The notes under the pieces were generated by a model, which was given only the letters and a program-made list of their open reading frames with translations, did no database searches and had not been told where the DNA came from. A stretch of 64,000 nt of DNA from Bacillota bacterium (lineage in GTDB: Bacteria; Bacillota; Syntrophomonadia; Syntrophomonadales; Syntrophomonadaceae): positions 56,008 through 120,007 of the forward strand of contig JAEWZB010000045.1 of the NCBI GenBank assembly GCA_023395515.1, in the 5' to 3' direction. This document shows positions 41,776 through 50,400 of the stretch, piece after piece (position 1 is the stretch's first letter; each line of letters starts with the position of its first letter). The translations under genes were made by a program, and so were the position numbers.

Positions 41776-43884
41776 TTAAACCTTAAACTTGCTAATCATG
41801 TCTTGCAATTCTGTAGCTATTTCCGCTAAACCTTCGCTGGCTCTAGCCATTTCTGTACTGGAAGCAGCTTGTTGTTGGGTAGCGGCGGAAGCCTGTTCGG
41901 TGCCGGCCGCATTTTCCTCCGATATGGCGGATAAATTTTGCATTAAGACCATTAATTTATCCTTATTAGTATTAAGTACTTTAATTCCCTCGCTGAGTTT
42001 TTCTATTATAAGCTCGGTAGTACCAATAGAATTTGCAATTAGCTCAAATCTATGCCCGGTTTCTTGTACACTATCAGTCTGCGCATCTACTATATCTTTT
42101 ACTGTTTCCATGGTTTTAACAGCCCCTTGTGACCTGGCTTTTAATTCCTCTATAACTTGTTTAATCTCGCTGGTAAAACCATTAGTCTGTTCCGCCAGCT
42201 TTCTTATCTCTTCCGCTACCACCGCAAAGCCCCGACCGGCCTCTCCAGCCCGAGCTGCCTCAATAGCGGCATTAAGTGCCAGTAGATTAGTCTGGTCGGC
42301 AATACTTTGAATCATAGTGCTGGCTCCTTCGATTTTTGCGGCACTTTCATTATTCTTACCAACTATTTCAAAAATACCTTTAGCAGCTTCATTACTTTCA
42401 TTAGTTTTTACCAGCAAAGTTTTAATAATATCAAAACCTTCTTCTTTACGTTGGTTAATTTCAATTAAGGTACCATTAAGTTCGCCTATATACTCTCCGA
42501 CCTGTTTTATAAAACCATCCACTTCTTCTAAGTTAACCACTGATTGTTCCGTGTCTCTGGCCTGTTCCCCAGCTCCCCGGGCAATTTCTTCAATAGTCTT
42601 AGCCAGGTCGTCAGCAGCCGATGCTGCTTGCTCAGAAGTCGCCGTAAGCTCTTCAGCAGTAGCCGCTACATTGCCGGCTCCTTTACTGATATAGGTAATT
42701 AATTCCACAATATTGTTCCGCATAATTCTAATAGCTCTGGCTATTTGGCCGATTTCATCTTTCCGGTCTAAGTAGCGGTTAATTTTGGTATTTTCATCAT
42801 AAGTGAAATCATAATCAGCTATTTCACCAATTCTTTCCGTTATGTCCGCTATTGATTTAACCAGGCTATTGGCAACCACGAAGATTGCTCCACCTATAAC
42901 CGTCAATCCTATTAGACAGATTATTATCAGTTTTAATAAAAGAGCCGAAAGGTCGGCAAATACCTCTTCATTGGGCACTACGGTGCTAAAGCTCCAGGGA
43001 GTAGCAGTATTACCTATTACTACCGGAGCAAAAGATTTTATTACCTCTTCTTTATATTCTATGGAATAAAGCTCTTGGGTAAAAACCTCACCATTTTTAA
43101 TTTTGTCCATTACATTATGAGTGTCGCCCCTCTCGAACTCACTAGCTAATTTTCCTAAATGGTCTTTATTCGGATGTATAATTAAATTGCCTTCGGAAGT
43201 TATCAGTCTGCCGAAACCAGTTTGATACAATTTTACTCTATCACCTATTACCTGCATTTGGTCCAAGGTAACATCAACACCGGCTACCCCTATAGTTTGG
43301 CCCTGGTGTTTAATAGGTACAGACAAAGTAGTCATCATAACCATAACCCCGTTAAGCTCGTATTCAAATGGTTCTAAAATAGTTTCTTCCCCGGATTTAA
43401 AAGCCAGTTGATAAAAATCTCCTGGTCCATCCAGGGTATAATCTTTTATAGCCTCAGTTTTTATAGCGGAACCATCCCTATACCAGTAAGGAATAAACCG
43501 CCCCGTCTGGTCATGTCCATCAGTACCTGCATATTCGCTATCCTTACCGTCAAAAGTATTAGGTTCGAAACAAACCCAGATACCGGAAAATTTCTCATTA
43601 CCGGCCAGAATATTATTTAAAATAGCATTAACACTTTCCCTATCCGAAGAACCTTTATTTATCAGCGCTTCCATAGTATAAGCTATGGTTCGGGCAGCAT
43701 CCAAGGGTTCTTCTAACTCTGCTTTAACTTCACCTGCATAATCCTGAGCCATTGTTTCGGTTAAAAGAATGGCATTTTCCCTTTGTACCTTATAAACACT
43801 AAATCCTACTAAAGCAAAAACAAGAGCGAAAATTAGAAATACTGGTACCAAAATCATTAACATCGTTTTGGTTTTTAACTTCAC
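41776..43884 (-). CDS. Methyl-accepting chemotaxis protein with dCache sensor
   Basis: A receptor of 702 residues. A first helix (about 9-32), a large extracellular double-Cache domain (about 35-310) with FSGIWVCFEPN and YWYRDGS, a second helix, a HAMP domain and the signalling coiled coil follow. The tip reads IADQTNLLALNAAIEAARAG and GFAVVAEEIRKLAEQT. Double-Cache receptors often sense amino acids or small organic acids, but the binding residues cannot be assigned here. It is a single gene. Confidence 0.92.
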   Translation of the reverse strand: MKLKTKTMLMILVPVFLIFALVFALVGFSVYKVQRENAILLTETMAQDYAGEVKAELEEPLDAARTIAYTMEALINKGSSDRESVNAILNNILAGNEKFSGIWVCFEPNTFDGKDSEYAGTDGHDQTGRFIPYWYRDGSAIKTEAIKDYTLDGPGDFYQLAFKSGEETILEPFEYELNGVMVMMTTLSVPIKHQGQTIGVAGVDVTLDQMQVIGDRVKLYQTGFGRLITSEGNLIIHPNKDHLGKLASEFERGDTHNVMDKIKNGEVFTQELYSIEYKEEVIKSFAPVVIGNTATPWSFSTVVPNEEVFADLSALLLKLIIICLIGLTVIGGAIFVVANSLVKSIADITERIGEIADYDFTYDENTKINRYLDRKDEIGQIARAIRIMRNNIVELITYISKGAGNVAATAEELTATSEQAASAADDLAKTIEEIARGAGEQARDTEQSVVNLEEVDGFIKQVGEYIGELNGTLIEINQRKEEGFDIIKTLLVKTNESNEAAKGIFEIVGKNNESAAKIEGASTMIQSIADQTNLLALNAAIEAARAGEAGRGFAVVAEEIRKLAEQTNGFTSEIKQVIEELKARSQGAVKTMETVKDIVDAQTDSVQETGHRFELIANSIGTTELIIEKLSEGIKVLNTNKDKLMVLMQNLSAISEENAAGTEQASAATQQQAASSTEMARASEGLAEIATELQDMISKFKV

Positions 43885-44054
43885 AAAAATTCCTCCAATA
43901 ATTTCTATTAAAATTCGCTCTTATATTACCAAAATCTACAAAAAAATACAAGTAAATTCCTTTAAGACGGAGGATTGCAAGTGCTGGCTGCCCCTTTAGA
44001 AAAACCTGGCCTGCTTCTTGGCTTACTTATAACCTATAAAAAGAGGATTTTTGC

Positions 44055-44083
44055 TTGACAAATTTAGAATTCGGCAGTAATAT
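44055..44083 (+). promoter_or_regulatory. Promoter of the tetR-ABC operon
   Basis: TTGACA (44055-44060) and TAATAT (44078-44083) are 17 bases apart, near consensus. The TetR palindrome begins inside the -10, so binding should block transcription. Confidence 0.8.
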
Positions 44084-44107
44084 AACAGCGTTATATAACG
44101 TTGTTAT
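44082..44107 (+). promoter_or_regulatory. TetR operator palindrome
   Basis: The 26-base sequence ATAACAGCGTTATATAACGT plus TGTTAT is symmetric except for one wobble-type pair. It overlaps the -10 and runs up to 14 bases before the tetR start. The shorter word TATAACGTTA recurs at 44744-44753 in the spacer before the first transporter gene, a possible second half-site. Confidence 0.75.
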
Positions 44108-44121
44108 GCAGGAGGATACTC

Positions 44122-44724
44122 ATGGTTGAAACTAATACTCAGGAACGCATTTTGTCAGCCGGGAAAGAAGAATTTTTAGACAAAGGCTTTGTGGAAGCCT
44201 CTTTACGCAATATTGCTGCTAAAGCCGGAGTAACTACCGGGGCTATTTATAGCTATTATGCCGATAAAAACGCTTTATTTACTGCTTTGGTAGAGCCTTA
44301 TGCCACTGAATTTACCCAGACCTTTTTGTCAGCCCATAAAGGCGTGGAAGAAATGTCTATTGATTTGGAATTCAGACATTCTACCCAAGTGCTAAATGAA
44401 ATGATGGATTATATTTACCAGCATTTTGACGCATTTCGTCTGTTAATCTGCTGTTCTTCGGGAACCTCTTATGAGGATTACATTGAATTTCTGGTACGGA
44501 TTGAGGAGGAATCCACCTTTGTTTTTGCTGAGATGCTGCGCAAAAACGGATATGATATAAAACCCTTTTCCCCTACTTTAGTGCATATTCTTTCCCGGGG
44601 ATTCTTTTCCGCTATTTTTGAAACAGTTGCCCACAATATGGAAAAGGCAGAGGCGGATCAATATATAGCACATATTGTCTCCTTTTACCGGGCCGGATGG
44701 GTCAATCTGTTTGGAGTAAAATAA
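44122..44724 (+). CDS. TetR/AcrR family transcriptional regulator
   Basis: This protein of 200 residues has the N-terminal DNA-binding segment RILSAGKEEFLDKGFVEASLRNIAAKAGVTTGAIYSYY in shortened form of the family consensus (about 8-50). A ligand-binding helical domain follows. The start is ATG 44122 with AGGAGG six bases upstream. A TTG at 44101 would read through the ribosome site. It precedes two ABC transporter genes by about 100 bases and sits on its own operator, so it is probably an autorepressor that also controls the transporter. The inducer is unknown. Confidence 0.92.
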   Translation: MVETNTQERILSAGKEEFLDKGFVEASLRNIAAKAGVTTGAIYSYYADKNALFTALVEPYATEFTQTFLSAHKGVEEMSIDLEFRHSTQVLNEMMDYIYQHFDAFRLLICCSSGTSYEDYIEFLVRIEEESTFVFAEMLRKNGYDIKPFSPTLVHILSRGFFSAIFETVAHNMEKAEADQYIAHIVSFYRAGWVNLFGVK

Positions 44725-44827
44725 ATTTTTTTGATTAATAAAATATAACGTTAAATAAAAATCAAAGGACGTGAGTCCTTTTTATATACACGTAAGGTTA
44801 GCTTTAACTAACTAAAAGGAGGAAATT

Positions 44828-46663
44828 ATGGATACTCAAAAAAATACTATCGATGTCGCTTCGGCTCCAGACCAAGTCCACAAAACCGGCATGGCTCGCC
44901 TTTTAGAGCTTGCCGCTACCAAGAAACCTTTGATAATAGGGGCAGTGATCTTATCCTCACTAGCTTCTATCGCCAGCTTCATACCTTATATAGCCATTTA
45001 TCTGGTGGTTCGGGAAGTATTGGGTATATGGCCTGAAATATCTGCCTTAGATACTGCTGCCATGATAGGGTACGGATGGCTGGCTTTTGGCGGAGTAGCT
45101 CTTAACATACTGCTCTACTTCGGCGCTTTGGTCTGCTCTCATTTAGCCGCATTTGGTACCCTATATGAACTTAAAGTAAACTTTGCCTCCCATTTGGCTA
45201 AAATTCCCCTCGGTTTGCATGTCATGATCGGCAGTGGCAAGCTGCGCAAGATTATGGATGATAACATTGAAAAAATTGAGGGGTTTATTGCCCATCAACT
45301 GCCGGATATTGTGGCCGCTTTTGTGGCTCCGGTAGTGATGGTAGTGATTTTGCTGGCCATTGACTGGCGTTTTGGTCTGGCTGCACTGCTGGGAATCGTT
45401 ATTTCATTTGTTTTGCAGATGTCTATGTATGGCAACGAGGGAGCCCAAAAAATGATGGCTGAATATCAAATTTCACTGGAAAATATGAATAATGCTTCCG
45501 TAGAATACATCCGGGGAATATCGGTAGTTAAAGCCTTCCGGCAGACGGTATATTCTTTCCGGCAGCTTCACGCTACCATTAAGGCATACACCGACATGGT
45601 TATACCCTATACCCTCAGTTGGGAAAATACTTTTACTGCTTTCTCTTCCTTAATCAATAATATTTACCTATTCCTGATTCCGGTAGGAATCTTTATCGGT
45701 ATGCGCACTACCGATTATGCGGAGTTCGTAAGTACCTTCATTTTCTATCTGATTTTTGTCCCGGCTCTCTCCGGTATTCTCATGAAGGTTATGTATGTCA
45801 ACTCCAACAGTATGCAGATTTTAGGCGGAGTAACAGCTATGGACAACATTTTGTCCAAACCCGAATTATCCCAGCCTAAGCTGGCTAAAACTCCTAGCCG
45901 CCACGATATAGAATTTCGCCATGTTACCTTTTCTTATGATGAGGAAGGAGAAACTGAAGCCTTAAGTAATATTTCCTTTACCGCCCAGCAAGGTGAAATT
46001 ACAGCTATTGTAGGCCCTTCCGGCGGCGGCAAAAGTACTATAGCCCATCTGATTCCACGCTTTTTTGATGTAACTGACGGAGCTATTCTCATAGGAAATG
46101 TGGATTTACGTGAAATGGACTCCCCCCGCCTGATGGAGCAGGTAAGCTTTGTATTTCAGGATGTCTTCTTGTTTAAACAAAGTGTTATGGACAATATCCG
46201 TATGGGTAACGGAAAAGCTACTTACGAACAAGTAATGGCCGCCGCTAAAGCAGCCCAGTGCCATGACTTTATTATGAAACTGCCTGATGGTTATGATACG
46301 GTCATAGGCACAAAAGGCATTCATTTAAGCGGCGGGGAAAAACAACGTATCGCTATTGCCCGTGCTATCATCAAAGATGCTCCGGTAGTAGTTTTAGATG
46401 AAGCTACTGCCTTTGCTGACCCGGAAAACGAACACTTAATTCAAAAGGCCTTTGAAACTCTGATGGCCAATAAAACAGTTATTATTATTGCCCACCGTCT
46501 TTCTACTATACGCAGTGCTGACAAGATTATTGTCATCGAAAACGGGCAGGTTGCGGAAGCAGGCAGTCACGACGAGCTGTTAAAACTCGGCGGGCGTTAC
46601 AATAGCATGTGGAAGACTTACAGCAAAACGGCCAGTTGGCAGATTAAACGGAAAGGAGCGTAG
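44828..46663 (+). CDS. ABC transporter half, permease fused to ATPase (heterodimer subunit 1)
   Basis: A 611-residue exporter-fold half transporter with about six membrane helices (to about 330) and a C-terminal ATPase. The nucleotide site has VGPSGGGKST, the signature LSGGEKQRIAIARAI and the Walker B VVVLDEATAFADPENE, then the switch His in IIIAHRLST. The Walker B neighbour AFADPENE is a variant typical of some siderophore-type ABC pairs (IrtA/YbtP-like), so uptake of metallophore is possible, as is drug efflux. It has AAGGAGG before the ATG and is followed after six bases by the partner gene. Confidence 0.9.
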   Translation: MDTQKNTIDVASAPDQVHKTGMARLLELAATKKPLIIGAVILSSLASIASFIPYIAIYLVVREVLGIWPEISALDTAAMIGYGWLAFGGVALNILLYFGALVCSHLAAFGTLYELKVNFASHLAKIPLGLHVMIGSGKLRKIMDDNIEKIEGFIAHQLPDIVAAFVAPVVMVVILLAIDWRFGLAALLGIVISFVLQMSMYGNEGAQKMMAEYQISLENMNNASVEYIRGISVVKAFRQTVYSFRQLHATIKAYTDMVIPYTLSWENTFTAFSSLINNIYLFLIPVGIFIGMRTTDYAEFVSTFIFYLIFVPALSGILMKVMYVNSNSMQILGGVTAMDNILSKPELSQPKLAKTPSRHDIEFRHVTFSYDEEGETEALSNISFTAQQGEITAIVGPSGGGKSTIAHLIPRFFDVTDGAILIGNVDLREMDSPRLMEQVSFVFQDVFLFKQSVMDNIRMGNGKATYEQVMAAAKAAQCHDFIMKLPDGYDTVIGTKGIHLSGGEKQRIAIARAIIKDAPVVVLDEATAFADPENEHLIQKAFETLMANKTVIIIAHRLSTIRSADKIIVIENGQVAEAGSHDELLKLGGRYNSMWKTYSKTASWQIKRKGA

Positions 46664-46669
46664 TTATTC

Positions 46670-48430
46670 ATGCTGGAAAACCAAAAACAGCCTGGTCTAC
46701 AAAAAGCATTAATGCTGACCGATAAAGGTTATCGTGATTTAAAAGGGGCTATCGCCGCCTGCACCTTAACTAATTTTTCTCTGATGATTCCCTTCAGTAT
46801 CATGATTATGATGATTATCGAACTAATTAAGCCCTTAAGCGGAGGAGAAGCCTCCTGGCAAAAAATATGGGTCTTATTTGCCTGCGGTATCGTCGGAGCT
46901 ATTATAGTTTTTCTTTGCAGTAAAAACGACTACCGCAAGACTTACGTAGTTTCCTATACCCAGAGTGAAGCCTCCCGAACCAAGATTGCCGAGCATATAC
47001 GCTTACTTCCTATGAGTGTATTTAACTCTAAGGATTTAAGTGAGCTTACTACTAATCTGATGGGAGACGTAACAACCCAGGAGCATGTTTTAAGTCATGT
47101 TATCCCCCAAATGATTTCTAACGCTATTTCAGTTACGGTTATATGCGTTATGCTGGCTTTCTTTGACTGGCGAATGGCTTTGGCTGTTTTTATCACCTTG
47201 CCTCTCGCACTTTTTATTATACTAGGCAGCCGGAGTCTTCAGCAAAGGCTGGGTAAAAAGCATGCCGCCGCCAAACTGGAAGCCTCCGATCAAGTCCAAG
47301 AATATATTGAAGGTATCAAAGTAATTAAAGCCTGCAATTTAGATGGCGAGAAATTCCAAACGTTAGAAAATGCTTTGCGTACTATGCGCAACTTGGCCAT
47401 TAAGTTCGAGTTTGGCAGCGGAGTATTTGTCACCGGGGCCCAAGTAGTATTACAAGCCGGAATAGGTCTGACCGTGTTTATTGGCACGGTGCTTTTAAGC
47501 GGCGGGCAGCTTACTTTAATTCCTATGTTAATGTTTATGCTTATTGTCACCCGTATTTACGGACCGATTTTAACCGAGCTAGTACTGCTTCCTGAACTGC
47601 TTTATCACCTAATTGCTATAAAACGTATGAAAGCATTATTTGAAATTGAAATAATGGAGGGCGATGCCGATCAAGAAATTACCTCCTATGATATTACTTT
47701 TGAAAATGTAGATTTTAGTTATAACCAGGATGGCGCTGAAACTATCCAAAACATGAATTTACACATTCCGGCTGATAGTATTACTGCCTTGGTGGGACCA
47801 TCTGGCAGCGGAAAAAGCACTCTTTTCCGCCTGATTGCCCGCTTTTGGGATGTGAACCAGGGCAAAATTACCATTGGCGGGATAGATGTAAAAACTCTGG
47901 ACCCCGAACATCTTATGAGTTATATGTCCTTTGTTTTCCAAGATGTAACCCTGTTTAACGATACGGTCTATAACAATATTAAAATAGGCAATATAAACGC
48001 AACCAAAGAACAGGTAATAGCTGCTGCTAAAGCTGCTTGCTGTGAGGAATTTATAAATAAGCTGCCCGACGGCTATAATGCCATGCTGGGAGAAAACGGC
48101 TCCACCCTTTCGGGAGGAGAACGGCAACGCTTATCTATTGCCCGGGCCCTGTTAAAAGATGCACCTATCGTGCTCTTAGACGAAGCCACTGCCTCTCTGG
48201 ACCCAGAAAATGAAGCCCTGATTCAGCAGGCGATCGGAGCATTGATTGAGAATAAAACCGTTATCGTCATCGCTCACCGGCTGCGCACCATAACTGGGGT
48301 TGATAAAATTATCGTACTGGATGAAGGACAGGTGGCAGAGCAAGGAACCCATAATGAGCTTCTCCAGCAAAAGGGGCTTTATCACCGGTTATTCACTATT
48401 CAACAGGAAAGCCTGGGCTGGAGTGTGTAA
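46670..48430 (+). CDS. ABC transporter half, permease fused to ATPase (heterodimer subunit 2)
   Basis: The partner half of 586 residues, with the same order: six helices (to about 315) and ATPase with VGPSGSGKSTLF, LSGGERQRLSIARAL, VLLDEATASLDPENE and VIVIAHRLRT. The spacing of six bases and the shared promoter imply a heterodimer with the preceding protein. The strong terminator at 48531-48576 ends the operon. Confidence 0.9.
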   Translation: MLENQKQPGLQKALMLTDKGYRDLKGAIAACTLTNFSLMIPFSIMIMMIIELIKPLSGGEASWQKIWVLFACGIVGAIIVFLCSKNDYRKTYVVSYTQSEASRTKIAEHIRLLPMSVFNSKDLSELTTNLMGDVTTQEHVLSHVIPQMISNAISVTVICVMLAFFDWRMALAVFITLPLALFIILGSRSLQQRLGKKHAAAKLEASDQVQEYIEGIKVIKACNLDGEKFQTLENALRTMRNLAIKFEFGSGVFVTGAQVVLQAGIGLTVFIGTVLLSGGQLTLIPMLMFMLIVTRIYGPILTELVLLPELLYHLIAIKRMKALFEIEIMEGDADQEITSYDITFENVDFSYNQDGAETIQNMNLHIPADSITALVGPSGSGKSTLFRLIARFWDVNQGKITIGGIDVKTLDPEHLMSYMSFVFQDVTLFNDTVYNNIKIGNINATKEQVIAAAKAACCEEFINKLPDGYNAMLGENGSTLSGGERQRLSIARALLKDAPIVLLDEATASLDPENEALIQQAIGALIENKTVIVIAHRLRTITGVDKIIVLDEGQVAEQGTHNELLQQKGLYHRLFTIQQESLGWSV

Positions 48431-48458
48431 TAATTATATTTAAGCCCTGCGGACTTCT

Positions 48459-48484
48459 CTAACCTTCCGTAACCGGAAGGTTAG
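48459..48484. repeat. Perfect 11-bp hairpin without T-run
   Basis: CTAACCTTCCG (48459-48469) and CGGAAGGTTAG (48474-48484) pair around TAAC, shortly after the second ABC gene. The absence of a T-run argues against a classical terminator. It may protect the 3' end of the transcript. Confidence 0.5.
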
Positions 48485-48530
48485 TAATGGCTGTCAATTT
48501 ATTACTCTTTATGTAGTCTTTCTAAAAATT

Positions 48531-48576
48531 AAACCCAGCGGTTAGAATCCTGGGATTTCTAACCGCTGGGTTTTTT
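48531..48576. terminator. Bidirectional terminator after the ABC operon
   Basis: AAACCCAGCGGTTAGAA (48531-48547) pairs with TTCTAACCGCTGGGTTT (48557-48573), followed by TTT and mirrored by A-rich sequence on the left. It serves both the plus-strand ABC genes and the minus-strand zinc-ribbon gene. Confidence 0.85.
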
Positions 48577-48618
48577 CCATAAATTATTTATGTAATGAAT
48601 GCTTAAAAATTAATACTC

Positions 48619-49146
48619 TTACTCCAATTTGTTTCCACAACCATTACAGAAATTTGCATCCTGCATATTAACCCGTCCACATTTACCGCACCTTTTTTCA
48701 TTTATCAAACGCGTTCCGCATTTCTTGCAAAATGCAGACATATCTGGATTGGATGTGCCGCAATTGCTGCATAAAACAGCCTCTTCCCCTTTAGCATCAA
48801 TCCCTTGTGCAACAGCATGAGCAATACCTCGTATAGCTCCGTCAGTTTCAGCAGCCAAATAGTTAAATGCCTCTTTAGCTACCGGAGTCACCTCTTTGGC
48901 CTGAAAGCGGGTAACTGCTCCCATAAAAGCAACGCTTGATATCATCAGCCCTACACCCAACAAAGGAAGTCCGGCAAAAGCACACCAAAAATAGCGCGGC
49001 GGTGCAAAAGAATTTGCCGATCTGAAAAAATCAATGAATCCCACCAAAGTTAAAACCAACCCTATACCTGCCATCGAAATACCAATAAACCTTAATACTG
49101 ATCGCAACTGCTGATGCTTAGGGTCAACAAATTTATGTTCCTTCAT
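48619..49146 (-). CDS. Membrane protein with C-terminal double zinc ribbon
   Basis: A protein of 175 residues with two hydrophobic helices (about 20-40 and 52-75) and two zinc-ribbon units at the end: CSNCG with FCKKCG, and CGKCG with FCNGCG, each with the CxxC pairs needed for one zinc. Such proteins are widespread and mostly uncharacterised, often acting as scaffolds or sensors. There is no partner in the neighbourhood. Confidence 0.8.
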   Translation of the reverse strand: MKEHKFVDPKHQQLRSVLRFIGISMAGIGLVLTLVGFIDFFRSANSFAPPRYFWCAFAGLPLLGVGLMISSVAFMGAVTRFQAKEVTPVAKEAFNYLAAETDGAIRGIAHAVAQGIDAKGEEAVLCSNCGTSNPDMSAFCKKCGTRLINEKRCGKCGRVNMQDANFCNGCGNKLE

Positions 49147-49272
49147 ACAAGTTCTCCTACTCTAATGTAATGATTGCGGTTCTTTTTAACTCAACTAATA
49201 AGACTCATGAAAAGTCTAGCTAATCTTAAGCAATAGTTATTATCACACAAATTCCACGTGACTTTATTTTTG

Positions 49273-49392
49273 TTATTCCTCTAATTTATTAAGGTTCTTA
49301 ATCAATTCAGGCAAAAAGTCCACTAACACGTCCCACACCATATTAAGCCGTATTCCCTCATAGTCGTGTATAACCTTATTATGTTCTTTCAT
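49273..49392 (-). pseudogene. C-terminal remnant of a DUF86/HEPN toxin
   Basis: The 39 codons from ATG 49392 read KVIHDYEGIRLNMVWDVLVD and on to FLPELIKNL. This is the C-terminal part of HEPN (DUF86) RNase toxins, which normally have about 110 residues. The start lies inside the MNT antitoxin gene, and the N-terminal helices with the catalytic Arg of the R-x4-6-H motif are missing. It is therefore most likely a deletion remnant. It could still be translated as a small peptide by coupling. Confidence 0.55.
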
Positions 49393-49687
49393 AAATCACT
49401 ATCCCCGTTTCCGCAATTTCACGCTGTGCACGGCCTCCGTCGATAATTTGTGATGCCTCAATCAAATCTACTGAGATACTGAGGGCTTCTGTAATATCCT
49501 CAAGAATCCCAAAAAAGTCAATTCCTCGGATTTCACCTTTGCTGTCAATAACTATATCAATATCGCTTGAACTTGTTGGATTTCCTTTGGCATAAGAGCC
49601 AAAAAGAATAGCCTTTTCAATCGGAGCTGCATTAAAAATTGGCAACAGCTTTGCTTTTATCTCATCTGTGGTATAAACTCTTTCCAT
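49379..49687 (-). CDS. MNT-type nucleotidyltransferase (antitoxin of HEPN/MNT)
   Basis: This 102-residue protein has the minimal nucleotidyltransferase motif LFGSYAKGNPTSSSDIDIVID, with Gly-Ser and the Asp-x-Asp pair, and a C-terminal DLIEAS strand. MNT proteins AMPylate or otherwise neutralise HEPN toxins. Its former partner appears to be the truncated HEPN remnant at 49273-49392, so this may be an orphan antitoxin. Another complete pair lies at 58027-58763. Confidence 0.85.
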   Translation of the reverse strand: MERVYTTDEIKAKLLPIFNAAPIEKAILFGSYAKGNPTSSSDIDIVIDSKGEIRGIDFFGILEDITEALSISVDLIEASQIIDGGRAQREIAETGIVIYERT

Positions 49688-49968
49688 AAAATTTATCCTC
49701 GCCTTTCTATTACTAGAAAATCATAATAATCAACATCATAACCAAATCTTCCGTAGCCGAATCATATTTTTCCTTCTGCCCAAAGCTTCTACATCCATTA
49801 TACCCACCCTATAATTCCTATACAATAATGTAAAATAATTGAATCAGAAATTCACAATAAGTGTCATCACATCCATTATAATCCACTTCAATAAGTTCGT
49901 AGTCGCTAATTCTATAGTTATTATAGTTCAGCTACTGATATTTTTAAAAAAGAATACTTAAAGATATA

Positions 49969-50016
49969 TTGCATAGCCAAGAAAAAATTTGTATTATATT
50001 ACATAGATAATCTATG
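49969..50016 (+). promoter_or_regulatory. Promoter and palindromic operator of padR-HAAS-SEDS operon
   Basis: TTGCAT (49969-49974) and TATTAT (49992-49997) are 17 bases apart. The perfect palindrome CATAGAT-A-ATCTATG (50002-50016) follows at the expected start of transcription, a likely PadR binding site. The upstream part of this 368-base gap (49688-49968) contains nothing else I recognise. Confidence 0.6.
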
Positions 50017-50055
50017 CATTGATATAAGATGTATTTGAAAGGTGGTAAAAACTCT

Positions 50056-50400
50056 ATGGCTATAAGTAAGGAAATGCTTAAGGGCAGCACGGTAGTCTTA
50101 GTTTTGAGCATGCTGGAGCGTGAACCTATGTATGGCTACCAGATGATTAAAGAAATTGAAAAGGAATCCAGCGGTATCTTTACTTTCAAAGAAGGAACCC
50201 TTTACCCGATTTTGCACTCATTAGAGTCTAAGGATCTGATTGAATCTTACTGGTGGGGTAAGGAAGGCAGTCGACAGAGGAAATATTATCGTCTTACTGC
50301 TAAAGGTAAGGAAGAATTAAAGCAAAAACAGCAAGAATGGGTTACCTTCCGCTCCGCAGTTGATAAAATTTTAACCGGGGAGGCTTGGGCATGGAGTTAG
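50056..50400 (+). CDS. PadR family transcriptional regulator
   Basis: A winged-helix repressor of 114 residues: LVLSMLEREPMYGYQMIKEIEKES, then FKEGTLYPILHSLESKDLIES, and the wing YYRLTAKGKEELKQK. ATG 50056 is chosen because AAAGGTGG precedes it. Its last ten bases overlap the start of the membrane protein gene, so the two are coupled. Regulators of this kind paired with a HAAS-domain membrane protein usually respond to cell-envelope stress or antibiotics. Confidence 0.9.
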   Translation: MAISKEMLKGSTVVLVLSMLEREPMYGYQMIKEIEKESSGIFTFKEGTLYPILHSLESKDLIESYWWGKEGSRQRKYYRLTAKGKEELKQKQQEWVTFRSAVDKILTGEAWAWS

